This document shows positions 1-13,000 of a stretch of 64,000 nt of DNA, in pieces. Both the position numbers and the translations under genes were made by a program. Origin of the DNA: Lindgomyces ingoldianus (Eukaryota > Ascomycota > Dothideomycetes > Pleosporales > Lindgomycetaceae); contig NW_022985168.1 in NCBI RefSeq assembly GCF_010093535.1, positions 913,579 to 977,578 on the forward strand. The letters are read 5' to 3'. Positions within the stretch are counted from its first letter, which is position 1. Each line of letters opens with the position of its first letter. Below the pieces are notes generated by a model that did not search any database, was not told the DNA's origin, and saw only the letters and a list, made by a program, of their open reading frames with translations.

Positions 1-3000
1 AATTTTTATTATATAAATAACTTATAAAAGATATAGAGATATTAGAGGCAACACTATAAAATAAGACTAGCCTAAAGTACTAGAATAATAAGATTAACAT
101 GTTAAAAGCTCTAATAAGCTTATAGACTTAATTATATATAAGTTACATAATTATAAATTTATATATAATAACTTAGAAAAGTGCTACTTTTCTAAGTTTA
201 TACATAAATTTTTTTAAAAAATAGACACTATAAAACTTTTTAGCACTTAGCTGCATGTTTAAAAAGAAGCTTATATAAGTGCTAAAAAATAAGAGAATTA
301 CACTATAGCTAAGCACTAAAAGTACCTAAGCCTAAAAGCTATATAATATAGCATAAAAAAAGTAATTACACTAAAAAGGCTTTATATGTAACTTTTATTA
401 CTATATAAGGCTTTACATAAAAGTAGACTAAACATAATGCTGCTATTAACACTAAATATACTAGCATTACCTGCTTCTACACTTTAGCTAGCACTACACT
501 AATTACTGTATAAATAATACATGCCACCCTACCTAACACCTGCTCCACGCCCTTAATTGTACACACCACCGCCTGCAGTAGTGTATGCACTACTAATACC
601 ACCTGCATAATCTATACTACATTACAACTTATACAAACTTCTACTCTAGAGAGAAACTACTAAAAAAAAACTTTTAGTAAACAAAATTATATAATTCTAA
701 AAAGTATAAAAAAAAGATAATAACTATATAAGTTAACTATATAACATTTTTATAAATAAAATAAAGATTTTTATTAATCTATGTTAATAGCTAAATATCT
801 AGAAAACTTAGTATGTAGACATCTTTCTAGATATTCTAAAAGGTTAGGTAAATATGTACTATATATACAACATAAGCCCTAGATATAACTAAAAGCATTT
901 GTACAACACCTTAAGCAGTTACTTTAACACTAATGTAAACTATAGCTAGTACTAGACAGACTAAATAATAATAACTTTTACATAATGCTAATAAAAAAAC
1001 TTTAATAAAAGTTTATATAAAGTTCTTAAAATAATAATTAATAAGCTTACACTTATATAAAGAGCACTAGAAATAAAATTCTAAAAAAATGTTCTACTGC
1101 ACACTGCTATTATATAAGCCTATTAAGGATAACTAGAACTAGAACATGCTATGTTTACTATTAAGCCCTTATGCAAAGCTTTATTTAGTAACTTATAAGC
1201 ATTACTTTAAGTTACTATAAACTAAAAGGTAAACTAATACCTCTAGAAACTACTTAATACATACTATATAGACTGCTAATACAACTCTGCATAATAAAAG
1301 TTTATATAATAAGAGGGAAGCTTTCTTTTATGTAGAAAAAAATAATGTAGAAGATCTTTATCTAAGTTTAGGCTATAATCTAGAGATAACTATATGTAGA
1401 CAAAGAAGTGCTTTATTTGCTATAAAAAAGAATGTTAGTTATTAAACTACCCTTATAATAACTATATATAAGCAAAAAACTAGTACGTTGCCTTATATAA
1501 AGATTTCTATAATAAGACCTTATTATGTAAAGCTATTACCTTATACATCTAAAACTTTAAAGGTTACCCTAAGAAAAAAAATAATTTGCATAATATAAAG
1601 AAAATAAAATAAAAAAGTAAAGATGCTAAAAAAGCTATTAACTACTTTACCTCTGCTGCCTATCTACACTATGCAACAGAAGAGAACATCTACAGCATTA
1701 AACCTAAAGAATATGCTAAGCAGTTTATCCTTAATAACTAATACTATATAGTATACTAAGGTAAACTATAGAACATAGGCGTAGTAAAGATCTCTACTAT
1801 TAGTAAGTTTTAACTTAAGGTGTATATATAAAAGAACTTATGTATAGAAATTAATTAAACACTTAGCTAAACAAATATTAGCTTTAAAGGCTAGACACTA
1901 AAAAAATTAATTAGTACTATATAAATCTAGAACCTAATTAGTCTAGTTATATACTACATTTTAAAGACTTTAATACTATTTTTACTATTACTAGTAAATG
2001 CTAACTAACTTAGAGCATACTTTAACAACATTTTAAATGTTATTATACATAAAGACAAAACTACTATACTTATTATATAAAAATAAGAACACTTTTTTTT
2101 TAATGTTAGTAAAAAGAAATCTATGTCTTTTTTTACTAAATTAAAACTCTACTGCCTCTACTACTAATTTAGACACCTCTGCACAGAGAGACTTTAGAAG
2201 ATGCTAACTAGTGCTAGCTATAACATTAATGCTGTAGTGCTAGAAAAAATTAAGAAGTTTTGCTACTTCTACTAATTATATAACTAGGCCTTATAAAGAT
2301 TTAAGTTTATAATTAAAGATAACACCTACTTTAACTTTAAAGTTATTATTAACATTATATAAATTAATAATAAAGATGTTTTATATGTTATTAATGTAGA
2401 CACATTATTTTAGGCTACTACATTCCTAAAATCTATGTCTACATAAGATACCTAGGATGCACTATGCAAATGCTAGATTAACACCTATTAAGAACCTCTA
2501 GACTATATTATGCATAACTTTAGTATAAACTTTGCTTTAAAAGATTTTTAAGCTTATGTAAGAATTATAAAAGCTACATGTAGGCAGATGCCTATAGAAG
2601 CACATTAAGCAGTTAGAAAGGTTAAGCGCGCGCACACACCTTTTTAAGAAGTGTTTAACATCCTAAAGACTAAGCTAGGTAACTGTACAGATAATAAGGC
2701 TATCCTATAGATAGCAGTTAAGGCTCTAAACAACACAGCTAGCCTGCACAGTCTAGTACCTACGCTGCTAGTCTTTAAGGCATACCTAAAAATTAACCTA
2801 AACTTTTTACTATTACTAGACATTATTACATAAGTAAGCACAGTATAAAAGGTAATAAAGATACTTTAAAAGAACTATATAAAAGTAAACATTAATTATA
2901 TAATTAATACTTATAATAGCCCTATAACATTTAAAGTTTTTAACCTCCCTCTTAGCTTAAAAATTATAGCATAGAGAAAAAAAGAAAGCTAGACTAGCCT

Positions 3001-5594
3001 ATACAAAATTAAAAGTATTAAAGGAAAAGACATTATTATTAAGAAAAAAAATAGCCTACTAAAGCTTTAATATACATAGGTTAAACTGTACTATAGAGAA
3101 AAAAAGAAAAATAACCTAGATAAACTAATCCTTATATAAAAAGATCTTTTAAAGAAAAAGAAAAAAGAACAGCCTTATAAAAATATTATAAAGGTAGAAC
3201 TAAAGCCTACTATAAACTAAGCCTCTTAGGATAGCAATGCTGCACTAGTGCAAAAGAAAGATATAGATACTAGAAGAAGTAAAAAGTAAAAAAAACCTAT
3301 ATAAAGTCTAAACTAGGTATTTCTAACCTAGAAAAAAAAGATAATTAGGCCTTATCTATTAAGCTTTATATAAATAGTGTAATTACTACACCTAAAAAAC
3401 TATTTAAAAAATTAGACTATATAAAGATAAACACTTTAATTACTAACAGCACTTTTAAGGTTATAGCATATAACTTAATAAGGCATAAAAGTTAGATTTT
3501 TAACCTTTGCCTTATATAAAAAGTAAAAGGTAAAATAACTTAACTATATAAGAAATTCTACCTAGTGTTTACTAGCTACTTAGATAAAAAGAAGGAAGAA
3601 ATCCTTACTTAGTTACTAACTATTTAGAGGATAAGCTAGAGACTACTTTTAGCTATAAAAGTCAGCCTAAAAGCTATGTATAGAATGCATTTTAAACTAT
3701 GTAATATTATATAAGTATACATCTAATTAATAGATAAGTTTATGCGCACGCTGTACATAAAGCTACTAAAGAAGATGCGCTAGAGCTTTCTACTAAATAT
3801 AATACTCTAGGTTGTACAACCCTTATATAAAGCTGCTAAATTAGGACTGTATTAGTTTAAAACATACTATAACTACTATAAAGAAAAGCTGCGCATACAC
3901 ATTTTTTTATATAACCCCTACTTTTTAATTACTAATAAAGAAGAGCACACCTTTAGTATTACTAGCTTATAAATAGACAACACTTTAAGCATTATAATAA
4001 AAGATTTTATGTAAAAAGAAAAGAAAAAACTGTAAAAGGCAAAGTTTTATATAAAAAGTAAAACTATTCTAGTAGAGAAGTAGCTTATTAAGTTTAATAG
4101 TAAAAGAATTAAACTTACACACAACATAGTAGTTTTTACTTAAAAAGAATAAGTAAGCTACTTTTATATAATTAACTTAAAAAACAAGAATGCTGCATAA
4201 TAATATGTTAAGTAATATGTAAAAGGGGCATATATTACATTTATGTGTTAACTAAAGGTAGCATTTAACTTGTCTATTACTGCATAAACTATAGACTTTT
4301 TGCATAATAATATTAACATACTTAACGCATAAATTTAATAGTAGATAGATAATAGTAAGCGCAGTCTTACTTTTCTACTATTATAGCTTAATAGTGTAAA
4401 GCTGTTTATCTTTATAAATAAATTATTTACTAATAATAAAAACTTTAGCTTATAGCTAGAATTTTTAATTATATTAAGTAATAAGAACTATATAAAGTAA
4501 AGTAACTACTTTAAAATACTAGGTAATATTATACACTAGAATTCTACTAAGTATAAAAAAGTAACTAGAAGTGTTCTTACTAGTAAACTATATAAAATAG
4601 TTAGAAGGTTTAATAATGTAATTACTTTTAGTACAACTTTATAGTAAATTATATAAACACTTAAACTACTACTAATTCTAGTAGTAATTTATATAAATTT
4701 AAGGTCTTTATATAATTACCTTATTAAGCTAAGCACTACTAGTAAAAAGCAACTTATAATTAACATTATGTTAGTTACTTTATAAATTATATAAGAAAAG
4801 GGAAATTACTAAAATTAAGTAAATTAATAGTAAAAATAACTTAGTAAATATATGTATAAAAAAAATACTAAACTAGGCTTTTTAATTATTAGTTCTAACT
4901 AACTGCCTCTCTGTCTAGATAGAAGCATCTATAGACTAGCTAGATTCTATGCGCAAAAATACCTTAGACTAACTAGACTAATAACACTTTTATATAAAGC
5001 TTATTTTTTTTATTTTATTTTTTTTATATTATATATAATTATCTTTCTTATTATAAGAATCTATTACTGCTAGCACTATATAAAAAGAGAAAAGAGCTAG
5101 GGGATTATACAGTAAGGCTTAAAAAGTAAAGGATAAAAAAAAGAAAAGCTATTTATATAGCACAACTAGCCTATTTTAACGCACAGCATTACTAAGGCAA
5201 GTCCTAATAAATAAGGTAGAGTAAAGGTAGAATATAATTAGATAGACCTACATAGACAGAAGAGAGGTAACATGTACAAAAGGTAACTTTTTAAATAAAA
5301 TAAAAAGTTGCTAGTGTCTATACATAGCAGCAGCGTTGCAGCCTAGATATAAGCAATTGCGCATAAGCAGGATTACATATCTATGTTACATAATGCTTGT
5401 GCGCAAACCTCTGTGCGTAAACATCTAGATATCCCCCTTTTCCTCTATATAAAGAAAAGACAAGAGTAATAGAACTAGAAACATATTACTCTTACTTTAC
5501 CTACTTTATACGCTGTGCACACTGTACACCACTCTTACTCTTGCTACTTAAGTGCTTATACTATAAGCAGCTAGCTGTCAGAGCCTATTTAACA
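1..5594 (+). mobile_element. Ty1/Copia retrotransposon, RIP-degraded, 5' end outside window
   Basis: A Copia element reads left to right with stops in all frames. By alignment with the complete Copia at 24908-30799, Gag-like sequence lies near 820-1560, protease near 1640-1800, integrase near 2140-2850, reverse transcriptase near 3350-4040 and RNase H near 4180-4870. The RT active site is the fungal-Copia TDD type and now reads IDNTLSI at about 3973-3993, so the second catalytic Asp is Asn. The 3' LTR is 5315-5594. The 5' LTR should lie a few hundred bases left of the window. TA-rich composition and C-to-T/G-to-A decay are as expected for RIP. The element is not functional. Confidence 0.85.
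5315..5594 (+). repeat. 3' LTR of the first Copia element (280 bp)
   Basis: The boundary was set by aligning the junction AAAGTTGCTAGTG^TCTA with the same junction of the second Copia (30548). It begins TGTCTA and ends TATTTAACA, like the 252-bp LTRs at 24908 and 30548. A TATA-like CTATATAAAG lies in the middle. The left LTR and TSD cannot be checked because the element leaves the window. Confidence 0.7.
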
Positions 5595-6760
5595 ATTACT
5601 ATAATAATAAGTTAGAAGCTTACTAATTAATTAGTGTAATTAAAAAAATGTATAAGCTAGAAAATTAAAAACTATATAAATAGTTTCTAAAAATTAAAAT
5701 AATTAAAAATAAAAAAGCTAGAATAATCTAGCTAGTACATAATGTGTATATTAAAAAAGTAGTAAAGAAGTTTAACTTTATAAAAAGCGTACTCTTTCTA
5801 GAAACTCTTTTACTATTAGAAGAGCTTATAAGCAACTAAAAATTAGTAATAAAGCATAAAATTAAGAAATACTAAGAGCATGTAGGATTAACACTTTACA
5901 CTGTAATTATAGTACGCCCTAATGTAGTGTTTGCAGCATCTTAGCTCTTCTACTACCTAACAAACCTAGGAAAGCAGCACTTCTAGGCAGTAAACTAAGC
6001 AATTATGTACCTATACTGCACAAGGCATACAGGCATATAGTATAAAGCACTAGAAGGTGCGTAACTTATTATATGTAAAGACACATTTTTTACTAATTAC
6101 ATAAAAACTAAATAATTATTTTATAGATACATTATTTTACTTTTTAAAAAACTAATTTTATAGAAAGTATCTTTTTAGCTAATAGTAACTATATCTATAA
6201 TAAAAGCTAAGCTGCTTACTTTAGCGCATATTATAAAAAAATTACTAGCTTTAAAACACTTCTTTAAAAAGCTTACTCTAGAGCTAGGCACACTATAGCA
6301 GATCTACTGTGACAACTAGCAGACAATTAGGTTAGTAGTAGAGAAGAATGCCTAAATAACTACCTGCCTGCGCCACATTAATATTTAGAACATGTAGCTG
6401 CGCTAGGAGCACACAAAAGGATCTTTTAAAGTGCGCTATATTAAAATAAGCAACATGCTAGTAGATAAACTTATAAAGCACTTACTAAAGTAGTAATTTA
6501 AGCACTTTAAGCAGCTTCTTAACTTTAAAGACATATAAACAAGCTTTTAAAAAAAGAAAGTGTTAATTATTAATAGCAAAGACATTTTTACACTGCCTAA
6601 AAACAAGAGTTTTATCTACTAGTAAGAACACTCCCCTATGCTATAAAGTTTAAGCAGAGATTTAGTACATAAGATGCGCAAAAACATAGAACGCTTAAAC
6701 TATAAGAAGATTAACAAGCTTACCTAAGAGTTCCTTAGCGCGCTAGCGACGCGCTAGGAG
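5595..6760 (+). mobile_element. Second Copia element, 3' RT/RNase H remnant
   Basis: Directly after the LTR at 5594 the plus strand encodes, with stops, the end of a Copia polyprotein. A stretch near 5890-5960 resembles the RT/RNase H junction (VIIVRPNVVFAAS). A segment near 5985-6060 holds a YLYCTRH-type motif. The RNase H signature IYCDNQQTIRLV is at about 6303-6340, followed by a HIDI-type motif. There is no upstream portion, so the first Copia probably inserted into this one. The 3' boundary is not sharp: recognisable coding similarity ends near 6560, and the rest to 6760 is untranslated-like sequence. Confidence 0.7.
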
Positions 6761-7480
6761 CCTAGGGGAGACAACACCCTGCCCCTCCTTCTTTTTTACC
6801 TTCTCCACCTCCTTTTCTACCTTCTCTTTCTCTTCCTTCTTCTTCTTCTCTACTATATTCTTTTTAAGCAGAGCTTAAAAACTAGCTAAAGCTAAAACAC
6901 AGCCTATAGCCTGTTAGTCTAATCTAAGGTATAACACATAATCTCTGCAGAGAAGCTTACCTGCTTGTCCTCTGCAATAAGAGCCGCAACAAAGCGCTGC
7001 GCATAGACAATAGTAAGGGAGGGACTGCAAATAGGTTAAAACTAGATTACCCTACACACTACTATAGAGCTTACAGGGTTAGGCAGCTGTGCCTAGAGGA
7101 ACAGCGCTAACAGCGCAAACCGCTAGTGGCGGAATTATAGCACTCCCTACTAGAGCGCCCTACAAGCGCACTCTTTATGCAGCCTAGACAGGACTGCGCG
7201 CGGAGCGCACTAGGGGGAGGCCGGCGGCGGGTAGCGGGCGCGGGCTTGCGGGCAGCGCGGCCCTGCAGAGCGGCAGCACGCAAGCAGGCAGCTCTTTTAG
7301 CTTTGTTAAGCTATAAATGCATGTTAGCAGAGATTATAGATAGGTTTAAAGTTGTTTTTAAAGCTCTTAAAAGCATTAACTTACACGCAGCATGTTAGTT
7401 AGACTTACAGAAGAGAAGCTTAAGAAGCAGGAGAATTTATTTACCTCTGTTGCGGTGATTACAGCACGCACGTGACCTGC
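6761..7480. other. GC-richer segment with a pyrimidine tract, no gene
   Basis: A pyrimidine-rich tract occupies about 6777-6853 on the plus strand. It is followed by sequence whose GC content rises to a peak near 7190-7290. The short open frame at 7177-7398 is Ala/Arg-rich low-complexity translation of GC-rich DNA, without a recognisable motif. The segment may be LTR or untranslated sequence of the neighbouring Copia remnant, but I cannot show this. Confidence 0.4.
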
Positions 7481-7576
7481 GCTGCCTAGGGAAACAAGCA
7501 TTACGCTGCCTAGGGAAACAAGTATTGCGCTGCCTAGGGAAACAAGTATTGCGCTGCCTAGGGCAACAAGCACAAA
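7481..7576. repeat. Minisatellite, 24-bp unit, four copies
   Basis: Units start at 7481, 7505, 7529 and 7553. Each reads GCTGCCTAGGGAAACAAGTA plus four bases, with one to three differences per copy. The 24-bp period keeps the reading frame, which explains a spurious repetitive open frame on the minus strand. Confidence 0.9.
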
Positions 7577-7627
7577 CACAGGGTAAATGCGCAGCGCTGC
7601 TCTAACAAGCTAAGTTGACGCTCAACG

Positions 7628-7654
7628 CAGGTGAGCTGCTGCGCAGCTCACCTG
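7628..7654. repeat. Perfect 11-bp inverted repeat (hairpin)
   Basis: Arms CAGGTGAGCTG (7628-7638) and CAGCTCACCTG (7644-7654) are exact reverse complements around a 5-bp loop. The hairpin sits between the 24-bp and 19-bp tandem arrays. Function is unknown. Confidence 0.8.
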
Positions 7655-7676
7655 GGGGGTGTGTCGCGTATACTGA

Positions 7677-7754
7677 GAGCCTTGGCTGGGGCTCAGAGCC
7701 TTGGCTGGGGCTCAGAGCCTGGGACTGGGGCTCAGAGCCTGGGACGCAGCTCGG
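7677..7754. repeat. Minisatellite, 19-20 bp unit, four copies
   Basis: Units beginning GAGCC start at 7677, 7696, 7715 and 7735. The core is GAGCCTTGGCTGGGGCTCA. It is followed by a TATA-like GTATATAAGG at about 7786. This arrangement resembles the U3 region of an LTR, but no partner LTR was found. Confidence 0.85.
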
Positions 7755-7958
7755 GATCTGGAGATATTATGTTCCGAAGCTTGGTGTATATAAGGAGAGC
7801 CCTCAGCTCTCTTAGATAGCGGAGTCACTTCATCCGATCTTCTAAACAGCTACTGCCAGGCTATTTTATCCTCCACAGAAGCTATTACTGCTATTTATAG
7901 ACTAGTAAACTAAGAAAAAATAGTAGTTGATAAGATAAACGCTTTAAAACAGAGTTGC

Positions 7959-8248
7959 TGTAACGATTCTACGAATCGTTCCATCTCGGGTCGCTCGGAT
8001 CCTATCCGAAGAGTCCCCGTATCGGCCCCGACCATGACTCGACCCAGTCCCCTGCAGTTACCCCTATTCCCTTATGTATTTAGTCGCACCTTGCCCCTGT
8101 AGCTAGCTTAGTAGTTTTCTGATATCCTTTTGTACAAGGCCTATAGGTGTCAATGGCATTCCCAGGTTCAGAGTCCCCACGCACTCCCATATGCCTCTAA
8201 GTGGACTCCCACCGCATTCGGACCCATTGTCTTGCCTGCGCTGTTACA
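7959..8248 (+). mobile_element. Solo LTR, 290-bp chromovirus family (copy 1)
   Basis: The sequence starts TGTAAC and ends GTTACA and is exactly 290 bp. It is flanked by the 5-bp duplication GTTGC (7954-7958 and 8249-8253). It is the same sequence as the two LTRs of the composite element at 24467-42572. No internal region is present, so it is a solo LTR left by LTR-LTR recombination. RIP damage is light. Confidence 0.93.
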
Positions 8249-8253
8249 GTTGC

Positions 8254-9160
8254 CACTTTTTAGTAATAGTAATTACTATTACTAGAAGCGCCTAGTAATT
8301 GCTATAGTAATTACTATTTTTCTAGTTATATTATTTCTTAAGAATCTGTACTGCCTTAGCTAGGCTAACTATTTCTATCTATTTAGTATTAGAGCTAGAG
8401 AGGATTTTTTCTAGACTAGTTTCTACTAAGTTTTTCTACATTACTTAGATTACTTTTACTTTTAGTTTCTAGTATAGGAACTTTTGTAGCTTTTTTTCTT
8501 TAAGAAACTAACTAGATTCTTCTTTTTCTAACCTGCAGGTTAAATATTAGTTGTTGTAGTATGTAGTCTATAACATGTGTACGTGTTGTTCTAGTGTTTC
8601 TAAGGTTATTATAACCTAATCTATTATTAGATTATGCTGTCTTAACTAGTTATAGCTAATTATTGCCTAGTACTTATTTTTTAATAGTAGAATGCTTACA
8701 GACCTCTAATCTTTTATTATAAGTGTATTAAAGTTAAGCTTTTCTATCTCTAAGTTAATCTATCTGTTTCTATATTTAATTAATAATGTGTTAGCTAATA
8801 ATACCTTAAACAGGCTTTTTTTTATTTAGTATAGAATGTTAGACTTTTCTGCCTATACTAAATCTATAGTAGTAAATGTACAGCTGCTATTAATTAAGGC
8901 TATTTCTTTTTTTTCCTTTAATAAAGAATTTAGTTATAAGGCTCTATCTAGAGCCTTATCTAACTGCTACTAGCATCTTTATGTTATAATAGATTTTGTT
9001 ATAGTAGAGAGTGTCTATTACAGAGTTGTTGTAGTTGCTTACCCTCTTACCTAGTTTAAAGTGTGTATTCTAGTAGTAGCCTTATTTCTAGTAAGAGTGC
9101 TTATGCTCTAGTATAATATATTTTTCTATAAGATAGTCCTAACTTTCTACTTACCTATTC
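8254..9160. other. AT-rich RIP-degraded repeat, unclassified
   Basis: About 0.9 kb of TA-rich sequence with stops in every frame. A short inverted motif, AATAGTAATTACTATT, occurs near 8265-8281 and a related copy near 8307-8321. The minus strand gives weak retroelement-like translation, but no motif firm enough to name. Confidence 0.4.
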
Positions 9161-9450
9161 TGTACCTAACGGGTTGGCTGGCCACACGGGTTAGCCGGCT
9201 ACTTTTGCTAAGCCCCTACTAAAACCACTCTATTCTAGCGCAAAACAGCCTACTTTAGCCCTATATAAAGCAATATAACATAAGATATTATTTAGAGTCT
9301 ACTTTTACTACTTTCTTACATATATATAAGTTATGACTAGTCTAATTACACTGCCTATATTACCTTTAACTTAGCTTACCTTCTTTAGCGCGCACTTGTG
9401 TCTTTAGCTTCTTCTTATTACTACGCGCTCTAAACTCCTTTAGAGCAGTT
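9161..9450 (-). mobile_element. Fot1/Pogo-like transposon, piece 1 (left end)
   Basis: The left end carries the TIR-like motif GTACCTAAC at 9162 and then ACTTTTGCTAAGCCCC near 9201. The following sequence aligns with the left 230 bp of the intact Fot1 copy at 32270-34135. The piece stops where the Gypsy at 9451 inserted. It resumes at 19618 and probably ends at 45921, whose right TIR has the matching GTTAGGTACGT. Confidence 0.65.
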
Positions 9451-10043
9451 TGTTACAATCCTTACTCTGGCGAAATGGTGTTTTCGGGAGTACGACGGCC
9501 TATGGTGGTTAGCGGAGAAGGGAAGGACTTAGCTGGATCAGGTGTACAGTCCGTCGAGCAGAGTGTAGGTATAGCGGGGAGGAGAAGGCAGGTTGTGGTT
9601 TAGCCTAGTGGCTGTATAGGGAGCTAGCAAACCTAATCTGTAAGGATAGAAAAGGAGGTATATATAGTGTAAGATATATAAGGTAGTAATGTCTTTTTTA
9701 TAAAAGTTTTAATGCCTCTTAGTCTATTAAGTAGGTAAAGACTAAATAGTAATTATAACCTTCTAACTATAGTTGTAATTAAGACTATATACATAGGGTT
9801 TACATGCTCTGCATGTTTGCATGCTTATTTCTTACGCAGCCTGCATAGCCTACAAGCCTGTAAACCTGCATTGCTTATTAGATAACACATTCTGCTAGGC
9901 TTTTATCTAAAAGCTAAAGCTATTTCTTATCTATTTTATTACATAATTTATTTAATATAGGGTTAAGCTTCTTCTATCTAACATTATTAGGGCTATGTAG
10001 GACAGCTAATTAGGTTATTACAGTCTATCTATTAGCTGTAACA
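9451..10043 (-). repeat. 3' LTR of the minus-strand Gypsy
   Basis: 593 bp, TGTTACAATC to GCTGTAACA on the plus strand. It matches 19017-19617 over its whole length, mainly with transition differences. Next to the internal side is a T-run (minus-strand A-tract), a possible polypurine primer region. Confidence 0.9.
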
Positions 10044-13000
10044 CGTAGGCTTTTTTTTTAGTTAGTGTCCTTACTATTATGTTTTTTCTGCTGTAAGTGT
10101 TAGGTTTTTTTTTTTTTAGCTAGTGTGTGCCCCTTTTTAAAGCCTAGTTTAGTGTCTAGCTTTCTTACCTATGCCTTATTAGGCTCTTTGTTCCTCTGCT
10201 GTTGCTTATTGCTTTTATACTGTTACTTATCTTAATCCTTTTTGTTGTACAAAGATGTGTCCCTATAGCGCTTGCTATTTAAGCAGGTCCTTTTATGTAA
10301 TGTCCTTATTGTTAGACAAGTGTGTAGAGTGTGTGCAAAAGAGTAGTTATTATAACACCTTTATGTCTAACACAGCTTAGAATTGTTTAGAGCAGGAGCA
10401 TAAAAAGCTTCTAGCTAAAGTAGAGGCAATTTAAGAAAATAAGATACATAAAAAAGAAAAGTTTTTAAAAAAAATAGTAAAAGTCTCTTACGCGTCTTAA
10501 GTTTTTTAACACTTGTTAGAAAAAAGCTTATAAATAGTTAAAAGTATTAAAGAATTAAAGAGTAAAGTATTTAAAAAAAGACTTTTTATCCTTAGATAAG
10601 CTTAAAGCGCTTAAGGTAAAAGTAGCAGGTCTTCCTTCTTCTTAACCTATGTTAAAGGGTTGTAAACTTTCTACATTGCAGCTAGCTAATGCTGCTGCAG
10701 TTTTAACTAATAGTAATGTTTTCTAGTTTAGAGAACTTTCTCCTAGGTAGTTTTATTTAGAAAGGACTTTAAGTATGTATAAAAGGCTTAAGAAGCGCTT
10801 AATAAGTTTTTTATAAGTTTTTAAGTATTTTTACTAGTAAGCTATTCTTTCTATTTTACTAAGTACTTATTACTTTAATAGTCTAAGATTTGTTTTACTT
10901 TATATTCCTTTTCTTCTTCTTTTTATCTAGTAGTGGCTAGTAGAATAGTTTTAGGCGCAAGTTTAAGCTTAGAGATGTAGAACTAGAAGTGTATTTACAT
11001 TTCTTTTAGTAACTTAAGTTTGCAGATGCTAGGGCGTGTTTATATAACTTTATAAAGTTCTATGTGCTTTTTAGCTAGCTTTTTAGAGGGTCTAGGTGTT
11101 TTAAAATTTTTTATGTCTAAATACACATAATTATTAAAGTGTATTTTTAGTGCTAGTTGCGTTTTTTAGTTTACTACTTTTTTTTATAGCTTCTTACACT
11201 AACTACGCTTTTTTAGAGAGTTTTTAATATAGTTCTAGAAGTTTAGTTATTTAGTTTATAGCTTTTAAAGGGTTAGTTAGTTATAAGCTATAAAGCTTAT
11301 AGTATAAAAAGTATCTAAAGTTAGCTTTAAATAGAGTTTCTCTAGTTATAGCTAATTCTATAGTGTTAATAGCAAATTGTGCTATAAGTAGCTATTCTGC
11401 CTAGTTGCTTTATTTATAAGACATATATTTACATAGATACTTTTCTACTTTTATGTTTACTCTTTTTATTTGCTTGTCTATTTATAGGTAATAGGCAGTA
11501 GAGAGTTTATAGTTAATTTCTAAGTGCTTAACTATAGCTGCCTAAAATTTGCTTATAAATAGTTTATTATAGTTAGAGATAATAATCTTAGAGTAGCTAT
11601 AAGTAGCTAAGATATTCTTTTTTAGTTTAAATATAAATTTTTTAGCTGTAATAGTTTTTTCTAAGGGCTATAAGTAGATAAATTTAGTAGTTTTGTTAAT
11701 AACTTATGTAATTATGTTATAAAGCCTTTCTATACTAGGTTTTTATAATAGTAGTAATCTAGTAATAAAATCTATAGTTATTATAGTCTATAGTTAACTT
11801 AGCGCTGTAATTAGTTAGAGCAGTCTATAAGGTTTATGTTGTTATAGATTATTTTTGTTGCAAATATTACATTCCTGTAGAACTTTAGTATATAGGTGTT
11901 TTAATTAAGGTACTTTTTAAGGTATAGTGTTTTTAATCTTCTTTTATAGTAATCTTATGCCTAGGTGTTTAAACATAGAAGCTTTATAATATTTTTTTAT
12001 TAAGTTCTTCTATTCTTATTTAACTATTATAAGGGAACATAGTAGTTTTTTTTAGTTTAGTCTTTTATAAATTAGTCTTTCTAAAGTTTCTTTAAAAATT
12101 ATAAATTTCTTAGAATTTTTTTTATTCTTTTTAAAGTAATTAGCGTGTTAGCTTAAAGTGTCTACTTATTAGTTGCTACTTTCTGCTACATGTTTAATAA
12201 TAAAATTAAATTAGGCAAGTTTTATAGCCTATTACACATGCATTAGTAAAAGTTTTTTAGTAGTAAGAAAAGTTATAAGGTTTATATAGTTAGTAAGAAT
12301 TATAAACTATTAACTAAGGCTTTAAAGTTTAACTTTTTAGTTCCTGCATGCATTAACTATAGCTTTTAGTTCTTTGTTAGAGATACTATATTTCTATTTT
12401 AATAGTGTAAACTTTACTAAGTAGTAAGCTACTAAATGCTATTAATAATTTTTTTATTTTTAAGAAAGTGCTGCTTTCTTTACTTTTAGAGAAGCATTAG
12501 TGTGCACTTTTATTTCTAGTGTAGAGTTGTACATTCTAAGAACAAAGTAGCTTATTATAATCTATCTTAGCTTTTAGAAAGCTTTTTTTATTTCTATTAT
12601 CTATTAGAATTTCTAAGTAGCCCTTTCTTTTAAAGTAGCATCTGTAAGAGGTAGAGCAATTTTTAAGTAATCTTTAATTATTCTTTATACATAGCGAGTA
12701 AGACTTAGAAATCCTTTAATTTCTATATAGTGTTAGCTATTTAAGTACTTTATTTACTTTAGTAGGGTCTATTTTTATTTCTTTTTTATTAATAATAAAT
12801 CTAAGGTAGTCTATTTTTTATACATTAAATTTATATTTCTTTAGTTATAGATAGAGTCTATACTTTTAGAGTTTATCTAGCACTAGTTATACTTTATAGT
12901 AATAGTCTAGTTTGTCTTTCTTTGTGTATATAAAGATGTTGTCTAGATATACTAAGACAAAGATGTTTAAATAAGAGTTAAGTGCTATGTTAATTACTCT

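Noticed and set aside
7376..7579. VSLGSA-repeat peptide frame
   Set aside because: Translation of the 24-bp minisatellite; no start context or extension.
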